From: Sediminibacterium salmoneum NBRC 103935
GTDB lineage: Bacteria; Bacteroidota; Bacteroidia; Chitinophagales; Chitinophagaceae
NCBI RefSeq assembly: GCF_000511175.1
Contig: NZ_KI866530.1
Span: 2,360,813-2,424,812, forward strand
Reading direction: 5' to 3'
DNA: 64,000 bases
Position numbers and translations under genes: made by a program. Below the pieces are notes generated by a model. The model was not told the DNA's origin. It ran no database searches and saw only the letters and a program-made list of their open reading frames with translations. Of the stretch, positions 26,720 through 35,744 are shown piece by piece (the stretch's first letter is position 1; every line of letters begins with the position of its first letter).

Positions 26720-27727
26720 TTAAAACACTCCGCATTTGTATTTTAATAAACCCTTGTCTTTGTTTAACGTGTAGTGTAAAGAAACTTCGTTAGAATAACG
26801 CAATTGTCCGGCAGTTAGCTGGTTGCTAAAACTAATATCATTGGTGTAACCCAGTCTCCAGTAATTCCATTCGAAACCAATATAGGGGATAATACTTTGG
26901 TCGGTTCTATACCAGGCACCCAAATAAACTTCAACATAAGAACGCAAGGCATCCTTAATATAATGACTGTAAGCCCCCCCAATCAATAATTGGTTAAATC
27001 CTTTTTGTTGCTGAAAATGAAAGCTCGCATGAAAAGTTCCTGCAAAACCCACAGGACTCATTAAGCCGCCATGAATGGATTTACGTAAGGGTACCGCAGA
27101 AGTATTATTTCCAAATCCTTTTTGTGTTTGAAGAATATTAAACAAAGATCCTCCAATATAATACAGGTGCTCACTGGTAGGCGCGTACTGATAAAGAATA
27201 CCTGCGTTCACATCAATAGCGGTTTTGCTCAACCCATTAGTTAAAATATTATCCCCGCTACTATTGATGATTCCTCCCGTTGTAATCTGATCTTCTAATA
27301 AGGCATTCGCAGCATTGAACCGCTTATTATTATAAACAGCCTGAAACCCAATAGAGACGGATCTCTTTTGCTCCTCATCCAATGCTTTCATATATGCCAG
27401 CGACAGTCCCAAATGATTATTGGTAAGTACTTTATTGCCTGTCTGGTCCGAAAGGAATAAGACACCCAGGCTGAGCCGGTCGAATGGTTTTATTTTATTG
27501 CTCAGCACATTAAAATCCACTGATGCTGTTTTGGTATTATAGGCATTGTTATAATCTGCATTCTGAGATCGGAAATTGCCCACCATTCTTGTGGTCCCGT
27601 TAAAGTTTCCTGTTAGCGCAGGATTCAAGGTTAAAGGAGATGAAAAGAATTGAGAAAACTGCGGGTCCTGGGCCCATAATGCGGTATTGCAAAATGTAGC
27701 CAAACAAAAGCCAGCTAACCATTTCAT
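26720..27727 (-). CDS. PorP/SprF family type IX secretion membrane protein
   Basis: 335 residues from the ATG at 27727, preceded by a GGAAA ribosome-binding-like stretch. An alternative ATG at 27751 overlaps the upstream stop as ATGA and would add 8 residues. A signal peptide (MKWLAGFCLATFCNTALWAQ) leads into the family hallmark DPQFSQFFSSPLTLNPALTGNF. The remainder is outer-membrane beta-barrel sequence ending in KYKCGVF. PorP/SprF proteins anchor or help secrete partners carrying a type B gliding-motility C-terminal domain. The preceding gene encodes exactly such a partner, so they form a pair. Confidence 0.93.
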   Translation of the reverse strand: MKWLAGFCLATFCNTALWAQDPQFSQFFSSPLTLNPALTGNFNGTTRMVGNFRSQNADYNNAYNTKTASVDFNVLSNKIKPFDRLSLGVLFLSDQTGNKVLTNNHLGLSLAYMKALDEEQKRSVSIGFQAVYNNKRFNAANALLEDQITTGGIINSSGDNILTNGLSKTAIDVNAGILYQYAPTSEHLYYIGGSLFNILQTQKGFGNNTSAVPLRKSIHGGLMSPVGFAGTFHASFHFQQQKGFNQLLIGGAYSHYIKDALRSYVEVYLGAWYRTDQSIIPYIGFEWNYWRLGYTNDISFSNQLTAGQLRYSNEVSLHYTLNKDKGLLKYKCGVF

Positions 27728-27747
27728 TATATTTCCTTTCCTAATGC

Positions 27748-30700
27748 TCATCGTAATAGCGTAATATTTCCCTTGCGTGTTTCTGTGCTTCCGTCGCTTA
27801 ACTCAACAATCAATTGATAAATATAAGTACCAGCTTCTGCCGGTTTTCCATTATGGTTTCCATCCCATCCGTCAGCATAACTATTGGGTAAGGTTCCCGA
27901 TTTACTGAATACTACGGCCCCCCAGCGATTCATGATTTTGAACATGCTAACTTTTACCACTTCTTTTCCTGCAATCACATAAAAATAATCGTTCTTCCCA
28001 TCCCCATTTGGCGTAAATACAGTTGGCAAAATTAAATGTGACTGAAAATAGGCATTTACTGCAATAGAAGCAGAGTCCTTACAACCATACTCACTGCCGG
28101 CAAGCACAGTAACCATTGTTGAGGAGTTGGTATTTAATATGGGCGCAAAACAACTGGTGCAATTAAGCGCAAAACCGGGTGTCCATCGTATACTGGTAAC
28201 AGCTTCCCCCAATTGCTGAATGGAAAGTGGATAAGGGTCTCCACGAGCGATGGATATCTGGTTCACCGGAACAGCTATTTTAAAAACAGCATAGGGTATA
28301 GAAACTGTATTGTTGGCTACCTGTTCCTCATAAATCTGCAAATCCGGATTTATATAAACATAAATATTGCTAGCTCCTTTTCGCGCAAAATGGTGCTCAA
28401 TGGTGGCACACCCCCCTGTAAATAGAGTTGAAGACGGAACCATAACTTCATACAGCAGTTTTGCCCCGGGCAGGGTTTTCACCGTATCAAAATATTGCAC
28501 TTTTATATTGCTGGTAAGTTGCTCGTATCCGTTCAGCAAACAAATACTGGAACGCACGAGAACAGAGTCATTGTTCTGATAACAGTATATAACCGGATTG
28601 CTGCTAACTAAATTGTTGGGAAAAATATTAATAACTGCAGTTGCAGAATCATCACAACCATATTGGGTAACGGTTTTTACTTTTACATAACTGGTATCAA
28701 TAATTTTCATGGAAGTATTTACACAGGTAGCACAACTAAAACTACCCGCATTGCTGCTCCACGAAATGGAGCTTAGGGCATCAGGGCCATAATTCAATCT
28801 GATATTTTGGGTGCTGTTTACCAGTACGGTGGTGTCTTTGGGATTGATACTACGGGTAGGCTGGAATAATATTCTGGACCTTCTGTTATTGGTTTTACTG
28901 ATTTCTTTTAAGTTGTTTTCTTCGTCCAGTACCAGGTAAATAGAATCGGAACGATTGCGATCTGCTTTTACAATATGTACAAAGAAAGCCGAGCAGTTCC
29001 CTAAAATATCAGCGGGTAATTTAAAAGCCGTATCCATTTCTATCCTGCCGGCTTGCGAAGTATCTCTGTTGTAAAACCGAACCATGGTTCCTGCGGGTAT
29101 CGTGTCTACACCAATATTGGTAATGCCAAAGGAAATACGGATGGAATCGTTTTTATAGCAGTTAACGGAGTATAAATTCAACACTGCATCACTGGTGGCT
29201 TCTGTAACGTTCAGCAAAAAAGTTTGTGAAGTAGAAGTACAACTTCCTTTACTGGCTACTAACCAGATTGAATAGTTGCCTGCAGCTGGAAAAGAATATT
29301 GTAGGTCAACCGCACCCCCCATGTTCTGCTGCAGACCTGTTGTATTGTTTCTTATATACCATTCATAGGTATCTGCATTTTGAGAATGGTTTTTAAATGT
29401 TACCGTGTCTTCATATAAACCTGTTCTGGAAGCAACAATTCTTTTGTCGGGTGAAAATCTCGCAACCGTACCACAGCTAACGGTTACCTGAGTATAATAA
29501 CTGCTGGTGCAAGTAGCTGATGCATTAAAGGCTTTTAATTTTATTTGATAGTTACCTGCAACAGCAAATAAATAATTCAGGTTAGCACTGGTTCCCAATA
29601 AGCTTTCCACTCCCGAAGCCATGTCTTTGATCCACCATTCATAGTTACTTGCTCCAATTGAGCGATTGGTAAAATCAACGGAAGTACCGGTAAGGGGAAA
29701 AGGGTTATTGGTTATTTCGTAAAGCGCATTGATATTATTGGTACAGGGTGGATTGGCACCGTCGCTGACCAGTAAACTCCCCCCATTAAACACAGCGAGA
29801 AATGCCCGCATTCTTTCTCCCTGACCAGGCGTAAAAACGGTTGGACAACTGGTACCATAATCCATGAAGTTGGAGATATTGTCCGGAACATCAACCGTAA
29901 AAGGTCCGGATAGTGTATCGGTACCACAAGAGTTTTCCGGATTGTTACAAGGAGAGCCCTGTGTACTTCTGTCTGGCGGTGTATCGCAAACACGGTCTCC
30001 ATCGGTACTACAGTCATTGTTAGCGCAGTTGGTTCCCTGAAATGTGTGTAGTAGCGAAAGATAGTGCCCCATTTCATGGGCAAGAACCGCCGTTCCTAAT
30101 CCGGCAACCACCATGCCTCCGCCTGCAGAAGCATAACCCCCATATGCCATTCGGGTCCATTGACCACATTCAAAACGACTGGGTTGAATTTCTCCGTTAA
30201 TTTTTTTTACTACCCAGATATTGGCAAACCTTGATGGGTCCCATCTAATCTGGCTTTTCATTGCGGCATCTTCCAAATCCACATCTACGCTGTCGTAAAA
30301 TGATTTGATTCTATTAATACCATTTGATTTTTCACCTGTGGGTGTTCTTTGTGCCAACCGAAACTGAATCCGCGTGTCTTCACCTAATGGGTCAACACCA
30401 TAAGCACCCTGATGTGCATAGGCCCTGTTTAAATCATCCAGACTTGCCTGCACCATGGCATCTGTTATAGAGAACGGATCTGCATCAATAATATGATATA
30501 CCACCGGAATATATACAGTTGGGGGCAGCACAGTGGAAGCAGATTTCAGCTTTCCGGCAGATTGGTTGCGGATTTGACCACCAACCATTCGGTTTGATCG
30601 GTCTTTTGCAATCTGTACCTGAATGGCACGATTCAGTTTTTCTTCTTCCGCCTGAAAATTTTTTGCTTTGACTGTATCGGCTCTTCCTAAATCGTATCCA

Positions 30701-30777
30701 CACAAAACCTGTGCATCAAGTTTTATAAAAACCGAAGAAAAGAAAACTAAGCAGTAAATGGTGAAATTATTTTTCAT
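27748..30777 (-). CDS. M43-like secreted metalloprotease with PKD repeats and type IX type B C-terminal signal
   Basis: 1009 residues from the ATG at 30777 (MKNNFTIYCLVFFSS signal peptide); an upstream frame extension looks non-coding. The protease domain has HEMGHYLSLLH (about 232), which keeps three zinc-binding His although the family's usual Gly in that motif is Ser, followed by a Met-turn (NFMDYG). At least two PKD-like repeats follow (TSVDFTNRSIGASNYEWWI, TVTFKNHSQNADTYEWYI), then CARDB-like segments. The last ~90 residues are the gliding-motility-associated C-terminal domain (PTVFTPNGDGKNDYF, NRWGAVVF, DGWDGNHNGKPAEAGTYIY). It should be exported by the type IX system and held at the surface by the PorP/SprF protein encoded downstream. 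Confidence 0.93.
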   Translation of the reverse strand: MKNNFTIYCLVFFSSVFIKLDAQVLCGYDLGRADTVKAKNFQAEEEKLNRAIQVQIAKDRSNRMVGGQIRNQSAGKLKSASTVLPPTVYIPVVYHIIDADPFSITDAMVQASLDDLNRAYAHQGAYGVDPLGEDTRIQFRLAQRTPTGEKSNGINRIKSFYDSVDVDLEDAAMKSQIRWDPSRFANIWVVKKINGEIQPSRFECGQWTRMAYGGYASAGGGMVVAGLGTAVLAHEMGHYLSLLHTFQGTNCANNDCSTDGDRVCDTPPDRSTQGSPCNNPENSCGTDTLSGPFTVDVPDNISNFMDYGTSCPTVFTPGQGERMRAFLAVFNGGSLLVSDGANPPCTNNINALYEITNNPFPLTGTSVDFTNRSIGASNYEWWIKDMASGVESLLGTSANLNYLFAVAGNYQIKLKAFNASATCTSSYYTQVTVSCGTVARFSPDKRIVASRTGLYEDTVTFKNHSQNADTYEWYIRNNTTGLQQNMGGAVDLQYSFPAAGNYSIWLVASKGSCTSTSQTFLLNVTEATSDAVLNLYSVNCYKNDSIRISFGITNIGVDTIPAGTMVRFYNRDTSQAGRIEMDTAFKLPADILGNCSAFFVHIVKADRNRSDSIYLVLDEENNLKEISKTNNRRSRILFQPTRSINPKDTTVLVNSTQNIRLNYGPDALSSISWSSNAGSFSCATCVNTSMKIIDTSYVKVKTVTQYGCDDSATAVINIFPNNLVSSNPVIYCYQNNDSVLVRSSICLLNGYEQLTSNIKVQYFDTVKTLPGAKLLYEVMVPSSTLFTGGCATIEHHFARKGASNIYVYINPDLQIYEEQVANNTVSIPYAVFKIAVPVNQISIARGDPYPLSIQQLGEAVTSIRWTPGFALNCTSCFAPILNTNSSTMVTVLAGSEYGCKDSASIAVNAYFQSHLILPTVFTPNGDGKNDYFYVIAGKEVVKVSMFKIMNRWGAVVFSKSGTLPNSYADGWDGNHNGKPAEAGTYIYQLIVELSDGSTETRKGNITLLR

Positions 30778-30891
30778 CAACTGGGGGGTGAGAATTGGAT
30801 TTAAGAACGGACAGTGGGCGTTATTTTTTAGATGCCTTTTAAATAATGTTTGCAGCCCACACAATCAAAATAAATGTAGTTAATTTTAATC

Positions 30892-31617
30892 ATGCAAAAT
30901 ATAGTTGTCATTACAGGAGCCGGTATTTCCGTAGAATCGGGCATACAACCTTTCAGGGGCAAGAATGGTATTTGGAATGAGAACCCTACTGAAATGGCAA
31001 CTTATCGGAATTTCAGAACCAATACCAGTGGTTTTCTACAATGGTATTACCACCGCTTTGTGAGTTGTAAAGACGCGTTGCCAAACAATGCCCATGAGAT
31101 ACTGGCCAGGCAGAATGTAAAATTGATAACCCAGAACATCGACAATCTTCATCATAAAGCGGGTCATGCAACAGACGTTCTGATTGAAATTCATGGGAAT
31201 ATCAATTTCAAAAGAACCATTCAGGCCATAGACAGGGATGAACTAGTATTGGCCCACTGGGACCAGGTAGATGAAGCGCATCTGGAACGGGATTTATTTG
31301 AACTCTTTTGTATCCGCAAAGATGGGAGTATTGATGAACAGCAATCCATGCGTCCTCATATTCTGTTATTTGATGAGTATTACACAGAATTGTATCAGTA
31401 CTCCAAGGCCCAGCAATGGCTGGAAGATGCTTCCACCATTATTTTCATTGGCACTTCCAATTCGGTTGGCTTTACCTATGGCGCATTACAGAAAGCCTTG
31501 TTTACCCATAAAAAAATAATAGTGGTTGACCCCAACCCCGCCCCCTCATTTTTTCAACCCGGGGTTGAAATTATTCAGTCAACAGCAACCGAATTCTGTA
31601 ATAATTATTTTAAATAA
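30892..31617 (+). CDS. Sir2 family NAD-dependent deacylase, zinc cysteines absent
   Basis: 241 residues. NAD-binding and catalytic motifs are complete: GAGISVESGIQPFRG (9-23), TQNIDNLHHKAG (80-91) and EIHGN with catalytic His101. In usual sirtuins four cysteines (two CxxC) follow this His to hold zinc. Here the segment after His101 contains only one Cys (LFCIRKDG) before RPHILLFDE, so the zinc site appears lost. It probably removes acyl groups from protein lysines using NAD. It is divergent from the M43-like gene with 114 bases between. Confidence 0.9.
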   Translation: MQNIVVITGAGISVESGIQPFRGKNGIWNENPTEMATYRNFRTNTSGFLQWYYHRFVSCKDALPNNAHEILARQNVKLITQNIDNLHHKAGHATDVLIEIHGNINFKRTIQAIDRDELVLAHWDQVDEAHLERDLFELFCIRKDGSIDEQQSMRPHILLFDEYYTELYQYSKAQQWLEDASTIIFIGTSNSVGFTYGALQKALFTHKKIIVVDPNPAPSFFQPGVEIIQSTATEFCNNYFK

Positions 31618-31690
31618 GAATCCAGCATGTTCCTAAAGCCTTTTCTTAAATGAATTATATTTAAGTTCTTATTCCCCTAAAATCTCAATC

Positions 31691-33709
31691 ATGAATTTCA
31701 AAAAACAGTATCTGCTATTTGCAGCAATGGGCTGCCTGCTATTTTCAGCAGATGCACAAACATCTAATGAAACTCAGGCTACCAAAGCAACAACCGCCTC
31801 AAAAAGGAAAATCCAACCATCCGATGTGTATCGGTTGCAAACCCTTGGTGATCCGCAGGTATCACCTGAAGGCAACTGGATTGCCTATACTTTATCTTCG
31901 GTTGACTCTGCACAAAATAAACGGAACACCGATATCTGGATGGTAAGCTGGGATGGCAAACAAAATATTCAGCTGACCAATAGCCCTGACGCGGAATCCC
32001 AGCCACGCTGGAGCCCTGATGGTAAATACCTTTCTTTTGTTTCTTCCAGAAACGGTGAAACCAATTCTCAAATCTGGTTGATGAATCGTTTGGGCGGAGA
32101 AGGAAAAAAGCTGACCAGTCTTAAGACAAACTTAATGGACTACTCCTGGAGCCCTGATGGCAAAAAAATATTGATGACCATTAAAACCATGGCAGATACA
32201 TCCAAGCCTAAAACCCCCAAGCCAATAGTGATTGACCGTTATAAGTTCAAACAGGATGTGGTTGGTTATATTACGAAAAGAGATCCTATTCATTTGTACC
32301 TACTGGATGTTTCCAGCAATAAAATAGACACTTTAACCAGCGGCGAGTTCGATCAAACCAGTGCTGTATTCAGCCCTGATGGAAAACAGATTGCCTTTGT
32401 TAGCAATACCACAGCCGACCCCGACAGAAATATCAATACCGATATTTTCGTGATGGAAGCCAAACCAAAAGCCCCTGCAAAACAATTGACAAAATGGCCA
32501 GGTTCAGATGATAGTCCGGTTTGGAGTCCGGATAGCAAAAGCATTGCCTACTTAAGTTCTTCTTCTGAAGGATACACGGCTTATCAGCAAATGATTCTGA
32601 ATGTAATGGATGCAGGTGGATCCGGTGCATCTAAGCCTTTATCCAAATCTTTGGACAGACCTGTCAGCAATATGAAGTTTAGTAAAGATGGAATGCATAT
32701 TGCCGTATTGGTTTCTGACGACAGAGAAAGATATATTGGTCAGTATAATTTAGCTACGGGTGCTTTAACTAAAATAGCCGGAGGCAAAAAAGCCTATTCT
32801 TCCTTACAGGTTCACAGCAGCAATAACTGGCTGGCTGCAATGAGTGAACCACAATTGCCTACTGAACTATATGCTGTAGAGAATGGTATACCCAGAAGAC
32901 TTACCAAACACCAGGATGAATTTGTGGCTCCGCTGGAATTGGCTACTGTTGAAGGTTTCAGCTCTACCAGTGTAGATGGTGCCAATGTGTCGAGCATTGC
33001 TTTCAGACCTGCTGGGGTTCCGGCAACGCAAAAATTGCCAACCTTGTTTTATATACACGGCGGACCTGTTGCACAGGATGAATATGGTTTTGATTTAACC
33101 AGACAAATGTTATCGGGTGCGGGTTATATGGTAGTGGGTGTGAATTACCGCGGAAGCAGTGGACGTGGATGGGAGTATTCTAAAACCATCAGTGCCGACT
33201 GGGGTAATAAAGAAGTGAAAGATATTCACGGCGCAGTAGATTATGTAGTAGCCAAAGGTTGGGCCGATAAAGACAAACTTGGAATTGTAGGATGGAGTTA
33301 TGGAGGCATGTTAACCGACTATTTAATTGCAACAGACTCAAGATTTAAAGCGGCCAGCAGTGGTGCAGGTGTGGCAATGGTTTCTTCATTATATGGAGTA
33401 GATCAGTATATTAATCAATACGATAATGAGCTGGGTGCTCCCTGGAAAAACATAGACCGTTATTTAAAAATCTCTTATCCCTTCCTTCAGGCAGATAAAA
33501 TTAAAACTCCAACTCAGTTCATGGTGGGTGAAAAAGATTTCAATGTGCCTGCAGTAGGAACAGAGCAAATGTATCAGGCATTGCGTTCTATTGGTACGCC
33601 AACAGAACTGATTATTTATCCGGGTCAGTTCCATGGTATTACCGTTCCTAGCTATGTAAAAGATCGTTTTGACAGATATATCAGCTGGTTCAATAAATAC
33701 CTTAAATAA
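31691..33709 (+). CDS. S9 family prolyl-oligopeptidase-like peptidase
   Basis: 672 residues with a signal peptide (YLLFAAMGCLLFSADAQ). Residues ~45-400 form a beta-propeller with WD40-like PD40 repeats (repeated WSPDGK/FSPDGK motifs). The C-terminal alpha/beta-hydrolase has GWSYGGM (nucleophile Ser536), acid in GEKDFNVP and His in GQFHGI. Such enzymes (acylaminoacyl-peptidase/dipeptidyl-peptidase type) cleave short peptides in the periplasm. An FAD oxidoreductase gene begins 11 bases after the stop and is probably cotranscribed. Confidence 0.93.
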   Translation: MNFKKQYLLFAAMGCLLFSADAQTSNETQATKATTASKRKIQPSDVYRLQTLGDPQVSPEGNWIAYTLSSVDSAQNKRNTDIWMVSWDGKQNIQLTNSPDAESQPRWSPDGKYLSFVSSRNGETNSQIWLMNRLGGEGKKLTSLKTNLMDYSWSPDGKKILMTIKTMADTSKPKTPKPIVIDRYKFKQDVVGYITKRDPIHLYLLDVSSNKIDTLTSGEFDQTSAVFSPDGKQIAFVSNTTADPDRNINTDIFVMEAKPKAPAKQLTKWPGSDDSPVWSPDSKSIAYLSSSSEGYTAYQQMILNVMDAGGSGASKPLSKSLDRPVSNMKFSKDGMHIAVLVSDDRERYIGQYNLATGALTKIAGGKKAYSSLQVHSSNNWLAAMSEPQLPTELYAVENGIPRRLTKHQDEFVAPLELATVEGFSSTSVDGANVSSIAFRPAGVPATQKLPTLFYIHGGPVAQDEYGFDLTRQMLSGAGYMVVGVNYRGSSGRGWEYSKTISADWGNKEVKDIHGAVDYVVAKGWADKDKLGIVGWSYGGMLTDYLIATDSRFKAASSGAGVAMVSSLYGVDQYINQYDNELGAPWKNIDRYLKISYPFLQADKIKTPTQFMVGEKDFNVPAVGTEQMYQALRSIGTPTELIIYPGQFHGITVPSYVKDRFDRYISWFNKYLK

Positions 33710-33720
33710 GAAAGTTGTAA

Positions 33721-35709
33721 ATGAGCCCGTTAAAGCTAAATGGAATTGGTGGCTTATTGTTCATGTTGATTTTTCAATCAGCATTTGCACAAAAAACAAT
33801 CAAAACCGATGTGTTGGTGGTAGGTGCGAGTGCCAGCGGAATTGCCGCTGGCATTCAATCTGCCAGATTGGGAGCTCAAACGATTGTAGCCGAGCCAAGT
33901 ACCTGGCTGGGAGGAATGATTACAGCGGCGGGTGTATGTGCATTTGACGGGAATCATAATTTGCCCTCAGGCCTTTTTGGTGAATTTCGTTCTGCCTTGT
34001 ATAAAGTGTATGGAGGGCCAAACAAAGTTTCCACCGGCTGGGTCAGTAATACTTTATTTGAGCCGCATGTGGGTGATAGTATTTTTAAAAACATGGCGGC
34101 ATCCACTAAGAACTTATCTGTACAATATCAAATTCGCTTTCATAAAGCCATTGTTGAAAACGGGGGGATTAAAGGCGCTGAGTTTACAAAGACCCAAACA
34201 GGTGAGAAAATTCTAATCTATGCAAAGCAGGTGATTGATGCTACCGAATTGGGAGATGTAATAGCTAGTGCAGGAGCACCCTACGATCTGGGAATGGAAT
34301 CCAATGAAATTACCAAAGAGAATGTACACAAAGGTCCGAGTAACAGTATCGTGCAGGATATAACTTATGTGGCTATTCTGAAAGACTATGGTGTTGGAAA
34401 AGACTGTACCATTGTGCGTCCCGCCAATTATGATCCCGCAGAATTTGATGGCGCCTGTACCGATTATTATATTAACAAGACAAGGCAAAAGCCCAATGTA
34501 GATGCGCAAAAAATGTTGAACTATGGCAAGTTGCCGAACAATAAATACATGATTAACTGGCCGGGTTATGGCAATGATATTTATTTAAATATTGTTGAAA
34601 TGAACGAAGCCGATCGCAACAGAGAATTGCAGAAAGCAAAAGAACAAACCCTTCGCTTTGTTTATTTTATACAGCATCAGTTAGGGTTTAAACAGTTGGG
34701 TTTTGCGGATGATGAATATCCTACCCCTGATCGTTTTCCCATCATCCCCTATCATCGCGAAAGCAGGAGGGTTAAGGGTTTGGTAAGAATGGATGTACAT
34801 CATATAGCCAGGCCTTTTCAATTGGAGCACCCTTTGTACAGAACGGGTATTGCCGTAGGCGATTATCCGATTGATCATCATCATAAGAAAAATCCTTTGG
34901 CTCCTCAGCACCTGGATTTTTATGGAGTACCTTCTTTTAATGTGCCGCTGGGCGCGTTGATTCCGGCAAATAGGAGTGGTTTAATTGTGGCAGAGAAAAG
35001 CATAAGTGTTTCCAATGTAGTAAATGGAACTACCCGATTACAGGCCATTGCTTTGTTAATTGGCCAGGCGGCCGGAACCTTGGCTGCTACTGCTGCAATA
35101 GAAAATACAACTGCAGCAAATGTTTCTGTAAGAAAAGTGCAGCAAGCTTTACTTGCATCCAATGCCTATATCATGCCCTATTTTGATGTACCTGTTTCGC
35201 ATCCACATTTTGAAGCGGTGCAGAGAATTGGAGCAACCGGAATACTAAAAGGACAGGGCGTTCCAACCGGCTGGGCCAACAGAACTTATTTTCATCCCGA
35301 CTCATTGGTAAACAGAGCTGAGTTGGTAAAAGACATGGCGCCCTATTATGAAATAGAAACTGCTCAACAGAAAAAACTAGCACTATCTGAAGCCGTTGAT
35401 TTTATTATGACAGCGGCAGCCTCAAACAATGGTATAAGTCCTCATCATGAAGTGCGTAGAAGTCAAAATAAAACTCCGTTCATTCCAAATGTCAATCCAA
35501 TCTTGCACTGGAATTTTTCAGACAAAAAAATCTTTATACAGCAACTTCAACAAGCCTGGATTCAATGGAAACTCGGCTATTTTGATCTATCCATGCCACT
35601 TACCCGATTAGAGTTGGCTGTATTGCTAAATGCCACCCTTGATCCCTTCAAAACAAAACCTGTCAACTATCTTGGACAGTTCGTTGAGAAGGGGAACCTG
35701 CTACAATAA
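33721..35709 (+). CDS. exported FAD-dependent oxidoreductase (FAD_oxidored type) with SLH-like C-terminus
   Basis: 662 residues with a signal peptide (MLIFQSAFAQ). The FAD Rossmann motif is VLVVGASASGIAAGIQSARLG (about 31-51), followed by WLGGMITAAGVCAFDGN. The core matches the PF12831-type FAD-dependent oxidoreductases, including IPYHRESRRVKG and a final FAD motif region GTTRLQAIALLIGQAAGT. The last ~180 residues contain SLH-like repeats (FEAVQRIGATGILKGQG…FHPDSLVNRAELV and PLTRLELAVLLN). The substrate is unknown. The gene is convergent with the M1 peptidase, 35 bases apart. Confidence 0.85.
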   Translation: MSPLKLNGIGGLLFMLIFQSAFAQKTIKTDVLVVGASASGIAAGIQSARLGAQTIVAEPSTWLGGMITAAGVCAFDGNHNLPSGLFGEFRSALYKVYGGPNKVSTGWVSNTLFEPHVGDSIFKNMAASTKNLSVQYQIRFHKAIVENGGIKGAEFTKTQTGEKILIYAKQVIDATELGDVIASAGAPYDLGMESNEITKENVHKGPSNSIVQDITYVAILKDYGVGKDCTIVRPANYDPAEFDGACTDYYINKTRQKPNVDAQKMLNYGKLPNNKYMINWPGYGNDIYLNIVEMNEADRNRELQKAKEQTLRFVYFIQHQLGFKQLGFADDEYPTPDRFPIIPYHRESRRVKGLVRMDVHHIARPFQLEHPLYRTGIAVGDYPIDHHHKKNPLAPQHLDFYGVPSFNVPLGALIPANRSGLIVAEKSISVSNVVNGTTRLQAIALLIGQAAGTLAATAAIENTTAANVSVRKVQQALLASNAYIMPYFDVPVSHPHFEAVQRIGATGILKGQGVPTGWANRTYFHPDSLVNRAELVKDMAPYYEIETAQQKKLALSEAVDFIMTAAASNNGISPHHEVRRSQNKTPFIPNVNPILHWNFSDKKIFIQQLQQAWIQWKLGYFDLSMPLTRLELAVLLNATLDPFKTKPVNYLGQFVEKGNLLQ

Positions 35710-35744
35710 GGCACATGTAATCAACCAACTTGTTTCCCGAATCT

